Of a stretch of 64,000 bases of DNA, positions 1 to 9,394 are shown in pieces; the first letter of the stretch is position 1; every line of letters begins with the position of its first letter. The DNA is from Methanobacteriaceae archaeon (GTDB taxonomy: Archaea; Methanobacteriota; Methanobacteria; Methanobacteriales; Methanobacteriaceae). The stretch spans positions 44,692 through 108,691 of the forward strand of contig JACBOA010000005.1 in the NCBI GenBank assembly GCA_013403005.1, read 5' to 3'. Position numbers and translations under genes: made by a program. The notes under the pieces are model-generated. The model searched no databases, had not been told where the DNA came from, and worked only from the letters and a program-made list of their open reading frames with translations.

Positions 1-750
1 TGTAACATTCAGTGCAACTTCTGCACCCGTGAAATAAACAAATGTGAACAGCGCCCTGGAGTCTCATCCAGAGTAATGACAGTGGAAGAAGCAGTCACCC
101 ATGTGGCCAAGGTCATAAAAGAAATGCCCATAAGTGTGGTGGGAGTAGCAGGACCTGGAGATGCCCTGGCCAACCCAGAAACACTGGAATTTTTCAAAAT
201 AATTGACAAAAAATTCCCAGACCTCATTAAATGTATGAGTACCAATGGACTGTTACTGGCAGATATGGCTGAAGAAGTGGCCGCCGCCAATGTAAGCACC
301 ATCACCGTGACCGTGAATGCCATTGACCCGGAAATAGGTAAAAAAATATACTCCAGAGCCGTCTATAAAGGTAAAGTCTACGAGGGTGAGGAAGCCTTTA
401 AAATAATCTCCGAGAAACAGCTGGAAGGAATTGAAAAAGTTGCCAAGCTGGGAGTGGTGGTAAAAGTCAACAGCGTACTCATACCTGGCCTTAATGACAA
501 GCATATTGAAGACATAGCCCGGGAAGTGAAAAAACGCGGTGCTAATCTTATGAACGTCATACCACTTATACCCCTCTATAAAATGAAAGACTACCCACGA
601 CCCGGTTGTGAGGAACTTTCCAATGTAAGAGACACCGTTGAAGAGATATTACCCGTCTTCCGGGCCTGTACCCAGTGCCGGGCAGATGCCTACGGAGTCC
701 CAGGAAAAGAGGACAAGCACCTGGATATGACTCCAGCCAGCCACTATTAA
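1..750 (+). CDS. nifB: NifB-type radical SAM protein, 5'-truncated
   Basis: The frame is open from the first base and ends at 750. The first residues visible are CNIQCNFCTRE, the CX3CX2C radical SAM cluster motif in the form seen in NifB. NifB builds the NifB-co (8Fe-9S-C) precursor of the nitrogenase cofactor and is also kept in methanogens. Further NifB-like signatures are VAGPGDALANPE, STNGL and VNSVLIPGLND, and a C-terminal cysteine pair (CTQCRADA) near the end. About 250 residues are visible; the N-terminus lies outside the window. The ATG at 76 is internal, because starting there would remove the cluster cysteines. Archaeal NifB is close to 290 residues, so only about 40 are missing. 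No other nif gene is seen here, so a role in nitrogen fixation itself cannot be judged from this window. Confidence 0.88.
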   Translation, partial: CNIQCNFCTREINKCEQRPGVSSRVMTVEEAVTHVAKVIKEMPISVVGVAGPGDALANPETLEFFKIIDKKFPDLIKCMSTNGLLLADMAEEVAAANVSTITVTVNAIDPEIGKKIYSRAVYKGKVYEGEEAFKIISEKQLEGIEKVAKLGVVVKVNSVLIPGLNDKHIEDIAREVKKRGANLMNVIPLIPLYKMKDYPRPGCEELSNVRDTVEEILPVFRACTQCRADAYGVPGKEDKHLDMTPASHY

Positions 751-907
751 GGGGTTAATCTCTCTAATCCCTTATTCAATTTCTTAATGAACTTTTAAAA
801 AACTTTGGAACAGGTTAAGAAATAATTGCAGATAGATTTCTAGAATTATTTCAATCTGCAGATTCATTTTTCCTGTTAAAATCTAGTAACAACAGGATGT
901 TAGGACT

Positions 908-1837
908 ATGAAAACCATGTACTGGAAGGATGATCTCCTTTATCTCTTAGACCAGACACTGCTCCCCCATGAAATTGAATATATGGTCTGCGGAACGTAT
1001 ATCGATGTTATAAATGCAATCAAAACTATGGTAGTTCGTGGAGCTCCAGCCATAGGTGTGGCAGCAGCTTTTGGAATGGCACTGGCATATCTTGCGGATG
1101 TTGATATGGAAAAAGCAGCCTCAGATATGAAAGATGCACGACCCACAGCAGTGAACCTTTTCTGGGCAGTTGACCGAGTAATAGAATCAGATGATCCTGT
1201 CAAAGAAGCACTTCTCATCTATGAAGAGGACCGAAAAACCAACCGGCTCATGGGAAAACACGGAGCCACAGTAATAGATGATGGAGATACTATTTTAACC
1301 CACTGTAACGCTGGTGCACTGGCATGTGTTGATTACGGCACAGCTCTGGGAGTTATAAGGGCAGCCAGTGAAGAAGGTAAAAACATAAATGTGGTGTGTG
1401 ATGAAACCCGTCCCGTGCTCCAGGGGGCAAGATTGAGTGTATGGGAAATGCAGCAGGAAAACATTCCAGTGAAATTGATTGTTGATGGTGCTGCGGGACG
1501 CCTGATGCAGGAAGGACAAATAGATAAGGTGGTAATTGGTGCAGATCGTGTGGCTAGAGGAGGAATAGCCAACAAAATCGGATCACTCATGGTGGCACTG
1601 GCAGCCAAACGTTTCAATGTACCCTTTTATGTGGCTGCACCCAAAAGTACCTTTGATTATGAGAACAGTATTTATGATGTAGAAATTGAGGAAAGAGATC
1701 CTATGGAAGTTTTGAATTTCGCAGGGTGTCAGGCAGCCCCTATGGGAACTGAAGTGAGGAACCCCTCCTTTGATGTTGTGCCCAGTGACCTTATAACGGG
1801 TATTATTACTGAGGAGGGAATAATCGATCCAATTTAA
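908..1837 (+). CDS. mtnA: MtnA/eIF2B-like sugar-phosphate isomerase
   Basis: This 309-residue protein belongs to the eIF-2B alpha/MtnA superfamily. It shows RGAPAIGVAAAFG near the N-terminus, THCNAGALA in the middle, and the pair ETRPVLQGARL and IGADRVARGGIANKIGS, which carry the catalytic cysteine/aspartate region of methylthioribose-1-phosphate isomerase. In bacteria MtnA works in methionine salvage. In methanogens the same fold may isomerise 5-deoxyribose or ribose phosphates derived from SAM by-products, so the exact substrate is inferred. The ATG at 908 follows a purine-rich GGATGTTAGGACT leader. It is a single gene, convergent with the next gene on the minus strand (8-nt gap). Length is normal for the family, slightly short at the N-terminus relative to bacterial MtnA. 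Confidence 0.82.
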   Translation: MKTMYWKDDLLYLLDQTLLPHEIEYMVCGTYIDVINAIKTMVVRGAPAIGVAAAFGMALAYLADVDMEKAASDMKDARPTAVNLFWAVDRVIESDDPVKEALLIYEEDRKTNRLMGKHGATVIDDGDTILTHCNAGALACVDYGTALGVIRAASEEGKNINVVCDETRPVLQGARLSVWEMQQENIPVKLIVDGAAGRLMQEGQIDKVVIGADRVARGGIANKIGSLMVALAAKRFNVPFYVAAPKSTFDYENSIYDVEIEERDPMEVLNFAGCQAAPMGTEVRNPSFDVVPSDLITGIITEEGIIDPI

Positions 1838-1845
1838 TATCCGTT

Positions 1846-2868
1846 TTAATATAACCTCACATCAATAGCCACATGCCATACACCAGGACTCCTGGATTTG
1901 ACTTTCCTTTTATCTAAAATCTCCAAAATTCTTGAACAAGCAGCTTCTTCAATTTTTTTTATGGGGTCTTCGAAATCGCGACTGAACTGGTAGTAATGAA
2001 GCACCCCTCCTGGTTTGAGGTGTTTAACTGCAATTGGGAGAAATTCATAGGCGCTGCCTGGCAGGTTCATTATGATTCGATGAGCCTTGAGATTATGCTT
2101 TTGGAAAACTTCTGCAACGTCTCCTTGAATGGGTTCAATCTTACCTTTAAGTTTATTCAAGCTTATATTCTTTTCAAGATATTTAATGGCATGGGGGTTA
2201 ATGTCAACGGCATATATCTGGACTTTATGTCGTCTGGCGATGTTAATGGCAAAGGGCCCCACTCCTGCAAACATGTCAATGATTATCTCGTTATCCTGAA
2301 CCTGATCTGCTATTATTTTCCTTTCTGTGGCTAATCTGGGGCTGAAATAAACCTTCTTCACATCCAGCATTAACTGGGAATCATATTCTTTATGTATGGT
2401 AATAGATTGGTCTTCTCCAGCAAGGTGCTCCAGTTCCCTGGTGCGAACAATACCTTTTATTTCGCTCTTTTTACGGTAAACAGATTTCCTTTTAGTGAAT
2501 TTAAGGGCAGCTTCACCAATGATGTACTTATCTTCTTCCAGTTCATCTGGAATCTCCAGGATCACCACATCACCAATGATATCAAAAGATTTTTTGAAAT
2601 CATCCATTTTCCCAGGAGAGATTTTCCCTTTAAGGTAATCCTCCATGCTACGGGGTCTTTTTTCATATTCTTCAAAATCAGTATCTACAATATAACTACT
2701 ATTAAGGTTCAGTTCTTCCAAAACATTATTATCAGGTTTTTGATTAAGGGGGAGATACACATAATCATCTGAACGTCTGATCTTAAATTCATGGTTCAGC
2801 AGATTTTTCTCCTGTAGAACAATCCGTAAGTGGTTGGCTTCTTTTTTGGGAGACTTTAATCCAATCAT
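1846..2868 (-). CDS. trm5b: tRNA (guanine37-N1)-methyltransferase, Trm5 family
   Basis: This is a SAM-dependent methyltransferase of about 340 residues. The middle contains DMFAGVGPFAI (SAM-binding motif I), followed by YAVDINPHAI and the catalytic NLPGSAYEF loop typical of archaeal Trm5. Trm5 makes m1G37 next to the anticodon, which prevents +1 frameshifting and leads to wyosine derivatives. The N-terminal part (LKSPKKEAN onward) resembles the D1 domain of archaeal Trm5. The frame could begin at TTG 2880, but GAGGA sits 5 nt before the ATG at 2868, so I chose 2868. The gene is monocistronic and converges with the isomerase gene. Archaea can have Trm5a, b or c; the b assignment is a best guess. 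Confidence 0.85.
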   Translation of the reverse strand: MIGLKSPKKEANHLRIVLQEKNLLNHEFKIRRSDDYVYLPLNQKPDNNVLEELNLNSSYIVDTDFEEYEKRPRSMEDYLKGKISPGKMDDFKKSFDIIGDVVILEIPDELEEDKYIIGEAALKFTKRKSVYRKKSEIKGIVRTRELEHLAGEDQSITIHKEYDSQLMLDVKKVYFSPRLATERKIIADQVQDNEIIIDMFAGVGPFAINIARRHKVQIYAVDINPHAIKYLEKNISLNKLKGKIEPIQGDVAEVFQKHNLKAHRIIMNLPGSAYEFLPIAVKHLKPGGVLHYYQFSRDFEDPIKKIEEAACSRILEILDKRKVKSRSPGVWHVAIDVRLY

Positions 2869-3236
2869 GGAATTCCTCAATATTATCTTACCTTGTGAAA
2901 TTCTTTCATCATTGTATCTGGTATATGCACTTCCATATAATCAGATCCATTTTATGATAAGTTTTATTTCATTAATCTAATTTCATTAATTAATGCTGAT
3001 CTCATGCAGCATACTACAGCATACTATTTAATCCCCAAAAAATACTCAAATTGGGGTACATGCAATTTTTTTTATCACCTACCTAATACTAGGTTACATT
3101 ATGATAACCCATGATAAAAATCTCAAACTAAAATAAACTCTAAAAAATTTTTTATATAACTGAAACTAATGAAACTCTCTAAAATAAAATTTTATAAACT
3201 CCCCTTCTCATAATATAGATGTTGAAGGTGAAAAAC
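2869..3236. other. Intergenic region with dphB promoter
   Basis: About 370 AT-rich bases lie between divergent trm5 and dphB, with no credible ORF. Two TATA-like elements precede dphB: TTTATATAA at 3149-3157 and TTTATAAA at 3191-3198. The latter is about 40 nt from the start codon and would give a short leader. A short inverted repeat GGTTA-N8-TAACC lies at 3092-3109. Short tandem echoes (TTTCATTAAT twice near 2967-2990, AGCATACTA twice near 3008-3027) look like simple AT-rich drift. Confidence 0.5.
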
Positions 3237-4022
3237 ATGCTCTACCTGGTTGGACTGGGACTCTACGATGAAAAAGACGTATCTATTAATGGTCTGGAGG
3301 CCATCAAATCTGCTGATGAGGTATACGCTGAATTTTACACGGCACGTCTTTTCGGAGGAGATTTAAAGTCATTGGAAACTCTTTCAGGGGTTCAAATAAA
3401 TATTTTATCTCGAGAGGAAGTTGAAGAAGATAACGTGCCATTAAAACAGGCTTTAAATAAAGATGTGGCATTCTTAACAGCTGGCGACCCTTTAATGGCC
3501 ACCACACATACTGATATTTTAATGGAAGCACGCAAGAAAGGGATTAAAACCAGGGTGATCCACGCATCATCCATCCTATCAGCAGCTCCAGGTATCGCAG
3601 GACTTCAAGCATACAAATTCGGAAAGGTTACCACAATTCCGCGTCCAGAGGATAACTACTTCCCCCACTCCCCCTATCAGGTAATAAAAGATAATCTGGA
3701 GATGGGATTGCACACTCTGGTTTTACTGGATATTCAAGCTCACAGAGACTATTACATGACTGCCAATGAAGGTCTGGAATACCTCATGCGTGTAGAAAAT
3801 GATCTAAAGGAAGGATTATTCACGGATGATTCACTGGCAGTGGTGATTGCACGCGCTGGTTCAGAAAACCCTCTGGTCAGGGCTGATGAAGTTGGAAAAT
3901 TATTAGGGGAGGATTTTGGAGGACCCCTTCATTGTATTATAATACCAGGGGACTTGCACTTTTTAGAGGCTGAAGGGCTGGTTATTTTAGGAGGAGCTCC
4001 TGAAAAACTTTTCAAAGACTAG
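3237..4022 (+). CDS. dphB: Diphthine synthase
   Basis: This 261-residue protein matches archaeal DphB, the SAM-dependent methyltransferase that builds the diphthine intermediate on elongation factor 2 (diphthamide pathway, cytoplasm). It begins MLYLVGLGLYDEKD and carries TAGDPLMATTHTD, the tetrapyrrole-methylase-fold SAM-binding loop, then HASSILSAAPG and FGKVTTIPRP, all typical of DphB. The frame also contains an ATG at 3219, but GGTGA (3227-3231) sits 5 nt before the ATG at 3237, and family proteins start with M-LYLVGLGL, so 3237 is preferred. The gene has its own TATA box upstream and no close partner. Confidence in the function is high. Confidence 0.92.
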   Translation: MLYLVGLGLYDEKDVSINGLEAIKSADEVYAEFYTARLFGGDLKSLETLSGVQINILSREEVEEDNVPLKQALNKDVAFLTAGDPLMATTHTDILMEARKKGIKTRVIHASSILSAAPGIAGLQAYKFGKVTTIPRPEDNYFPHSPYQVIKDNLEMGLHTLVLLDIQAHRDYYMTANEGLEYLMRVENDLKEGLFTDDSLAVVIARAGSENPLVRADEVGKLLGEDFGGPLHCIIIPGDLHFLEAEGLVILGGAPEKLFKD

Positions 4023-4163
4023 TTAGTTTGAAATTAATTTCAGGTGGGAAATTAAGCATAAATACATTTCAAAAATAGTTTATCAATTCTGGGGGTGATC
4101 AGATTAAAGGGGTAATTACTTTTTTAAATTTTTCATATCACATTAGGCAAATATGGGATTTCA

Positions 4164-5102
4164 ATGGCAGAAAATTCATCCAGAAGGGATTTTAAACTTC
4201 CCAGACCATTCCTTAAATGGGCTGGAGGTAAAACTCAGCTGCTTCTAGAATTAGAAAATCGACTACCTGAATCCTTGTTGGAGAGTAAGGTTATTGAAAG
4301 ATATGTGGAACCTTTTTTAGGTGGTGGGGCTATGTTCTTTTTTTTAAAGAGAAAATATCAGGTTAAATATTCCATACTACTGGATATTAATCCTGAACTC
4401 ATCTTGACCTACCGGGTTGTTCAGAAAGATTGTCTTAGATTGATCCATCAGTTAAGAGATATGGAGGATGAACATCTCCAAAAATCTGAAGAAGGTCGGA
4501 AAAAGAATTATTATATTATTCGAAAGCTTTACAACCAGCAGACTCCTGAGATTGACTACTATAATTATGGTGTTGATTGGATCGAACGGGCAGCCCGTCT
4601 TATTTTCCTTAATAAGACCTGTTTCAATGGACTTTATAGGTTGAATAGTAGGGGTGAGTTTAACGTGCCCTTTGGTAGGTACAAGAATCCTAAGATTTGT
4701 GATGAGGTAAACTTACAGCATGTTCATGAAGCACTTAAAAAAACAGTACTCCTTTGTGCAGATTTCACCCATGCCCAGGAATTTATCGAAGAGGGCACTT
4801 TAGTATATCTGGACCCACCTTACAGGCCACTTAACAACACTTCTCACTTCACAGCATATTCCAGTGAAAGATTTAATGACGAAGACCAGAGGAAACTGGC
4901 AAAATTTTTTCAAAAAATGGATGAAAAGGGTTCAAATCTTATTTTAAGTAACAGCGACCCTAAAAATCATGATATAAATGATAACTTTTTTGATGAACTA
5001 TATGCGGGATATAATATCGAAAGAGTTCTTGCCAAGCGTAACATCAATTCCAAAACATCGGGAAGAGGAGAAATAAAGGAGTTAATTATAAGAAATTATT
5101 AA
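4164..5102 (+). CDS. Dam-type DNA adenine-N6 methyltransferase
   Basis: This 312-residue protein is a D12-class (alpha) DNA adenine methylase. It shows KWAGGK near residue 18, the SAM-binding PFLGGGAMFF at 50-59, LNKTCFNGLYR near 149, and the catalytic DPPY at 217-220. This architecture is shared with Dam and DpnM-type enzymes that usually methylate GATC, but the target here is inferred only. No restriction endonuclease gene lies beside it: the neighbours are dphB and a DUF1847 protein. It may therefore be an orphan methylase used in replication, repair or protection against incoming elements, or the remnant of a type II system. The N-terminus MAENSSRRDF is a short charged extension before the conserved block. 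Confidence 0.88.
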   Translation: MAENSSRRDFKLPRPFLKWAGGKTQLLLELENRLPESLLESKVIERYVEPFLGGGAMFFFLKRKYQVKYSILLDINPELILTYRVVQKDCLRLIHQLRDMEDEHLQKSEEGRKKNYYIIRKLYNQQTPEIDYYNYGVDWIERAARLIFLNKTCFNGLYRLNSRGEFNVPFGRYKNPKICDEVNLQHVHEALKKTVLLCADFTHAQEFIEEGTLVYLDPPYRPLNNTSHFTAYSSERFNDEDQRKLAKFFQKMDEKGSNLILSNSDPKNHDINDNFFDELYAGYNIERVLAKRNINSKTSGRGEIKELIIRNY

Positions 5103-5218
5103 AAATTAGTAATTATGAAAAAATAGGAATAATACTGAATTTTCATTGTTCAAGATGCATTATTCAAGTTAAAATCAAGTTTAATAGATTAAATCACTCT
5201 TCAATAAGTTTAAAGGGG

Positions 5219-5797
5219 ATGTTTAGTTTGCAGTGTGCTTCCTGCCATAAAAGAGATTGTTATGATGGAAAAGATTGCTTGAAAATTAAAGAAGATATTA
5301 AAAAAATGTACGATGAGTCTGAGATGGATATATTAAAAACAGCAGCAACTGTAGAATCCAGATATTACATGAAAAAAACCCGCATTGAGGAAATCATACT
5401 TTTCTCGAAGATGATGAAGTATAAAAAGATAGGCCTGGCATTCTGTGTGGGTTTGGATAAAGAATCAAATCTAATAAATTCCATCTTCAAAAAACATTTC
5501 AAAGTGTATTCTGCATGTTGTAAAGTATGTGGAATTGATAAAGAGGATTTTAACCTGGAAAAAATCGATAAAAATCGTAAAGAATCCATGTGCAATCCCA
5601 TTGGCCAAGCATCAGTTCTCAATGAAAAAAATACTGATCTTAATATAATAGTTGGGCTCTGTATAGGTCATGATATGTTATTTACAGAACATTCCCAGGC
5701 ACCAGTAACCACACTGGCTGTAAAAGACCGGATACTGGCGCATAATCCTCTGGGTGCAGTATATTCCAAGTACTACATGAACAAACTATCTATTTAA
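5219..5797 (+). CDS. DUF1847 cysteine-rich metal-binding-like protein
   Basis: This 192-residue protein matches the DUF1847 family found in anaerobes, annotated only as putatively metal-binding. It has a Cys-rich N-terminus (CASCHKRDCYDGKDC) and further paired cysteines in SACCKVCGID and SMCNPIGQA, plus GLCIGHDMLF and VTTLAVKDRILAHNP. Function is unknown. The multiple CXXC-like pairs suggest zinc or iron-sulfur binding. ATG 5219 follows AAAGGGG with almost no spacing. A TTG at 5228, giving MQCASCHK, sits at a better distance from that purine run and is a plausible true start. The gene stands alone, with AT-rich sequence on both sides. Confidence 0.75.
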   Translation: MFSLQCASCHKRDCYDGKDCLKIKEDIKKMYDESEMDILKTAATVESRYYMKKTRIEEIILFSKMMKYKKIGLAFCVGLDKESNLINSIFKKHFKVYSACCKVCGIDKEDFNLEKIDKNRKESMCNPIGQASVLNEKNTDLNIIVGLCIGHDMLFTEHSQAPVTTLAVKDRILAHNPLGAVYSKYYMNKLSI

Positions 5798-5876
5798 CCT
5801 ATTTTTTTAGTTAATAACTTTTTATTTAATTACTTTATTTAATTTCTTTTTTAAATTAAACTCATTATTGGCTCTT

Positions 5877-6104
5877 TCAAACTTCCTTTAACTCTGGTTT
5901 CATGATAAATTCACATTTTTCAACGTTTTCCATGGGAATTAGCACGATTTTAGTTCCTGTTTCTTGTGATGCATAAATTATTTCAATCAAGCCTCTTTTT
6001 TCATGAATTTCAATAGAATCCACGCCAAATTCTCCCCTGCGGAAGTTATGCACGGATTCATTTATCATACTCACTTCAATTCTATCGATCATCACCATCA
6101 CCAC
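5877..6104 (-). CDS. Small conserved-looking hypothetical protein
   Basis: This 75-residue ORF on the minus strand reads as a compact acidic/hydrophobic protein with alternating strands (IDRIEVSM, GVDSIEIHEKRGLIEIIY, TKIVLIPMENVEKCEF) and no low complexity. It fills the only space between the DUF1847 gene and the ABC transporter and faces away from the latter. Several ATG codons lie close together at its start (MVMVM), so the exact start is open. I do not recognise a family. The beta-rich pattern and an otherwise empty region favour a real gene over chance. Confidence 0.5.
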   Translation of the reverse strand: MVMVMIDRIEVSMINESVHNFRRGEFGVDSIEIHEKRGLIEIIYASQETGTKIVLIPMENVEKCEFIMKPELKEV

Positions 6105-6239
6105 TTTACTATATGTTCTTGGTTTTTATATTATCTTATATCATGAGGAAAACACAGACCGACACTATATAAGGGATATTGAATAATAACCATAAAGAAC
6201 CAAAGTAAGAAATATAGGAAAATATTGGGGAGAAAAATT

Positions 6240-7181
6240 ATGAATGAAGTTATCATGGAAGCCCGGGACCTAAGCAAAGATTTTGGAGATTTCCGGGCAG
6301 TGAAAAAACTCAATCTCAAAATAAACCGTGGAGAGGTTTTCGGATTCTTGGGACCCAACGGGGCAGGTAAAACCACGTCCATTAGTATGATGGTGGGACT
6401 CCTTAAACCCTCCAGTGGCCAGGTATTCATTGGTGGTAAGGATGTTCAGGAGATAGAAAAGGGAACCATTGGTATATGCCCCCAGGAACTGGTATTGTGG
6501 GATTATTTAACCTGCAAGGAAAGTCTGATGCTTATGGGGGATATGTACGAGGTTCCAGGTCGAGAACTCAAAAAGAAAGTACAAAAATTGTTGGAAGACC
6601 TCTTCCTCACAGAAAAGGCAGATACAGTGGTCAAACAACTATCAGGAGGTATGAAACGTAGATTAAACTTGGCACTGGCACTGGTGCATGAACCAGAAAT
6701 TGTGGTCTTGGATGAACCCTCTGAGGGACTGGATCCTCAATCTCGTAGGGTTTTGTGGAACTATATCCGGAACCTGCGTGATAATGAGGGTAAAACAGTT
6801 ATTTTAACCACTCACCTTATGGATGAAGCAGACAGGCTTTCAGATCGCATTGCCATCATAGATCATGGTAAACTACTCCGATTGGACACGCCCTCTAATC
6901 TCAAAAAGGAAATTGGAGAGGGTGATGTGGTGGAAATGAAAATTTCAGACTCTCTGAAAAATCAGGAAGTAATAAATGCAGTTAAAGAACTGGAAGATGT
7001 GCAGTCGGTGGTAGAAGTGAACGGTCAGATTAATATCAGAGCACTGGACGCTGTTGGAAAACTCCCCCTGATAATGGATAAAATAGAAACTCTGGAAGTC
7101 CGCGTAATTGACCTTGCCATGCGACAGAACACATTAGAGGATGTTTTCATTGATTTAACTGGAACCGGTTTGAGGGAGTAA
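6240..7181 (+). CDS. ABC transporter ATP-binding protein (ABC-2 exporter type)
   Basis: This is an ABC ATPase of about 313 residues with Walker A GPNGAGKTT, the signature LSGGMKRR, Walker B VVLDEPSEG, and the H-loop TTHLMDEAD. The C-terminal extension of about 80 residues (VVEMKISDSL onward) is the DUF4162-like tail common in DrrA/CcmA-type exporters. It should energise the membrane partner encoded 5 nt downstream. The frame can be extended to TTG 6225, but GGGGAG at 6227-6232 positions ribosomes on ATG 6240, which I chose. The pair probably exports a drug, lipid or surface component; the substrate is unknown. Confidence 0.88.
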   Translation: MNEVIMEARDLSKDFGDFRAVKKLNLKINRGEVFGFLGPNGAGKTTSISMMVGLLKPSSGQVFIGGKDVQEIEKGTIGICPQELVLWDYLTCKESLMLMGDMYEVPGRELKKKVQKLLEDLFLTEKADTVVKQLSGGMKRRLNLALALVHEPEIVVLDEPSEGLDPQSRRVLWNYIRNLRDNEGKTVILTTHLMDEADRLSDRIAIIDHGKLLRLDTPSNLKKEIGEGDVVEMKISDSLKNQEVINAVKELEDVQSVVEVNGQINIRALDAVGKLPLIMDKIETLEVRVIDLAMRQNTLEDVFIDLTGTGLRE

Positions 7182-7186
7182 AAAAA

Positions 7187-8461
7187 ATGAAGTTCATAAG
7201 CATAGCCAAAAAAGATTTCAAGGAGTTAATCCGTGACCGACGAGGTCTGGCAATGATATTACTTTTCCCACTCTTTTTCATGTTGGTTTTTGGATTTGCC
7301 TTTGGAGGAATGGGGCAGAGCAACCAGCCCCACAAAATTGTAGTTGTAAATTATGATAAGGGAGCCACCATGTCCAATGGGGAGCAGGTTAACTTCGGCA
7401 ATAACCTGACCAAAGTCCTAGAGGATTCCAAATATGAAAACAGTGAGGTGTACCTTTTCAAAGTTAACCAGACCACGGAATCAGAGGCCGAAAAATTACT
7501 TAAACAGAGGGATGTTGATGCAGAGGTTATCATCCCTGAAAACTTCTCCCAATCCGTAGTAGCCCTGATAACCGATACCCTACAGCAAAAACTAGTAACC
7601 GGCACTACTAACTCCGTAAAATCATCCAATATCACTTCAACCATAATCATCAAGGGAGATACAGGATACATGGGCTTCGGTGTTAGTCAGGGAATACTTA
7701 CTGGAGTTTTAGAACAATATAAGGATAAAATTGTCAATCAGGCACAGTCTGCAGTAAGTGGCAGTCCAGGGGTTGATGCCAACAATTACCTCCAGAGCAA
7801 AGTAGAAGCCATCCCCGGCACAGGTTCATTCACCACATTCGACTTCATGGCTCCTGGAATGATTGTATTTGCCATTCTACTTCTTTCCACCACAGTTGCG
7901 GCTGCCCTTACCCGGGAAGTGGAGAAAGGTACCCTTGCCAGATTAAAATTATCTAAAATGACTTCATTTGATCTGTTATTTGGGGGTCTAATACCATGGG
8001 CTCTGGTTGCAGCAGCACAAGTAGTTATTCTCCTGACAGTGGCCGTACTCATTGGTTTTCACTGGCAGGGCGGATTATATACTCTGACACTGGCGGTATT
8101 GGTGGGAATTATAGGGGGAATAGCATCCATTTCACTGGGAATGATTATTGCTGCATTTGCACGTAATGACCGGCAAGCAGCCAACCTGGGCACTCTGATA
8201 AGTGTACCTACCAGTTTCCTGGTTGGGGCCTTCTTCCAACTCCCTCAGGTGGTAATCGCCAATTTCTGGGGACAACCCTTTCAGATTTATGACATCTTAC
8301 CCTGGACCCATGTTCTCAAGGCACTCCGGTCCACCCTTACATTTGGAGGTGGATGGGATAGCATATCATACCAGGTGGGATGGTCCCTACTCTTAACACT
8401 TATACTATTTGCAGTAGGAGTGTTTTTATTTTCAAGAAACAGATTAAGGGCTGAAAACTGA
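7187..8461 (+). CDS. ABC-2 type permease
   Basis: This 424-residue membrane protein has the ABC-2 exporter layout. One transmembrane segment near residues 20-42 (AMILLFPLFFMLVFGFAFG) is followed by a long extracytoplasmic domain (about 45-215). Five or so hydrophobic segments then run from about 220 to the end, including FMAPGMIVFAILLLSTTVAA and a final segment near 398-418. The motif TREVEKGTLARLKLS after the second segment is typical of YhgE/Pip and DrrB-like permeases. It starts 5 nt after the ATPase stop, so the two are translated from one transcript and form one exporter. The substrate cannot be deduced from sequence. Confidence 0.87.
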   Translation: MKFISIAKKDFKELIRDRRGLAMILLFPLFFMLVFGFAFGGMGQSNQPHKIVVVNYDKGATMSNGEQVNFGNNLTKVLEDSKYENSEVYLFKVNQTTESEAEKLLKQRDVDAEVIIPENFSQSVVALITDTLQQKLVTGTTNSVKSSNITSTIIIKGDTGYMGFGVSQGILTGVLEQYKDKIVNQAQSAVSGSPGVDANNYLQSKVEAIPGTGSFTTFDFMAPGMIVFAILLLSTTVAAALTREVEKGTLARLKLSKMTSFDLLFGGLIPWALVAAAQVVILLTVAVLIGFHWQGGLYTLTLAVLVGIIGGIASISLGMIIAAFARNDRQAANLGTLISVPTSFLVGAFFQLPQVVIANFWGQPFQIYDILPWTHVLKALRSTLTFGGGWDSISYQVGWSLLLTLILFAVGVFLFSRNRLRAEN

Positions 8462-8612
8462 AAACATGCTCAAGATCATAATCAGGAAAAAATTACAAGA
8501 GATGAACTCACAAAAAGGAATTATATAATTCTTTATATGATTCTTTAAAAAAAAGGTGAGATTGTAAACCTAAAAAGGGAGATAAAACTAAAGGGGAGGG
8601 TCATAGGTAAAT

Positions 8613-9194
8613 ATGACAACAGAAAAACATGGCCACAAACATCATGGCAAATCCAGCAGGGACATACTGGATCCTAAACGTGTTCTAACGGCAATAGGAT
8701 TAAAGGAAGGCCAAAATTTTATGGATGCAGGATGTGGTGATGGATTTATTTCCATAGAAGCGTCTAATATGGTGAAGGCACGTGGAAAAGTATATGCAGT
8801 TGACGCATATGAACCCAGTCTTGATGGTCTTAGAAGAGAGATTGAAGAATTTCAAATAAGCAACATTGAAGTAATCCTGGCGGACATGACTCTGAATATT
8901 CCTTTAGAGGACAGCATTGTAGATATTTGTGTCATGGCCAATGTTCTACACGGATTTGCCAGTGAAGGAACCTTAGAACCTGTTTTAAATGAGATCAAGA
9001 GGGTTATTAAACCTGGTGGAACCTTTGCCGTGGTTGAATTCAACAAAGTGGAAGGACCACCAGGGCCTCCCTACAATGTCCGTTTAAGTCCGGAGTCTGT
9101 GGAACAAATCCTAGAAAAACATGGTTTCGTTATAAGGGGTACTCAAGAAGTTGGTAGATACCATTACCTGGTTGAGTCCGTAAAAATGAAATGA
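8613..9194 (+). CDS. Class I SAM-dependent methyltransferase with His-rich N-terminus
   Basis: This 193-residue protein has the UbiE/Methyltransf_11 core: FMDAGCGDGFISIE (motif I), VYAVDAYEPSL (acidic loop), EVILADMTLNIPLED, CVMANVLHGF, and IKPGGTFAVVEF. The first 15 residues (TTEKHGHKHHGKSS) are rich in histidine, suggesting metal binding or a flexible tail. Small methyltransferases of this type in methanogens often modify metabolites, arsenic or quinone-like compounds, but nothing here fixes the substrate. GGAGGG lies 12 nt upstream of ATG 8613, a long spacing. The gene is monocistronic, about 150 nt after the ABC exporter pair. Confidence 0.72.
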   Translation: MTTEKHGHKHHGKSSRDILDPKRVLTAIGLKEGQNFMDAGCGDGFISIEASNMVKARGKVYAVDAYEPSLDGLRREIEEFQISNIEVILADMTLNIPLEDSIVDICVMANVLHGFASEGTLEPVLNEIKRVIKPGGTFAVVEFNKVEGPPGPPYNVRLSPESVEQILEKHGFVIRGTQEVGRYHYLVESVKMK

Positions 9195-9394
9195 ACTTAG
9201 GTATAAAAAAAATGAAAAAGCATAGCTAAATCCATGGATTTCGTAAAAAATTGTTTTAGTTATTATTTGTAGTTATTAGTCCAATGAAAATTCTTCAAAT
9301 AACCAAATTTAGTTAATTTTTATCAAAATTAATTAAAAATCATAATCAAGACTTTGATGGAGTGTTTGGGCTTAGAATGGCAGCTAAGAATAGA

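Noticed and set aside
76..750. nifB starting at ATG 76
   Set aside because: The reading frame continues upstream and contains the radical SAM cysteines, so the gene is truncated by the window edge and does not start at 76.
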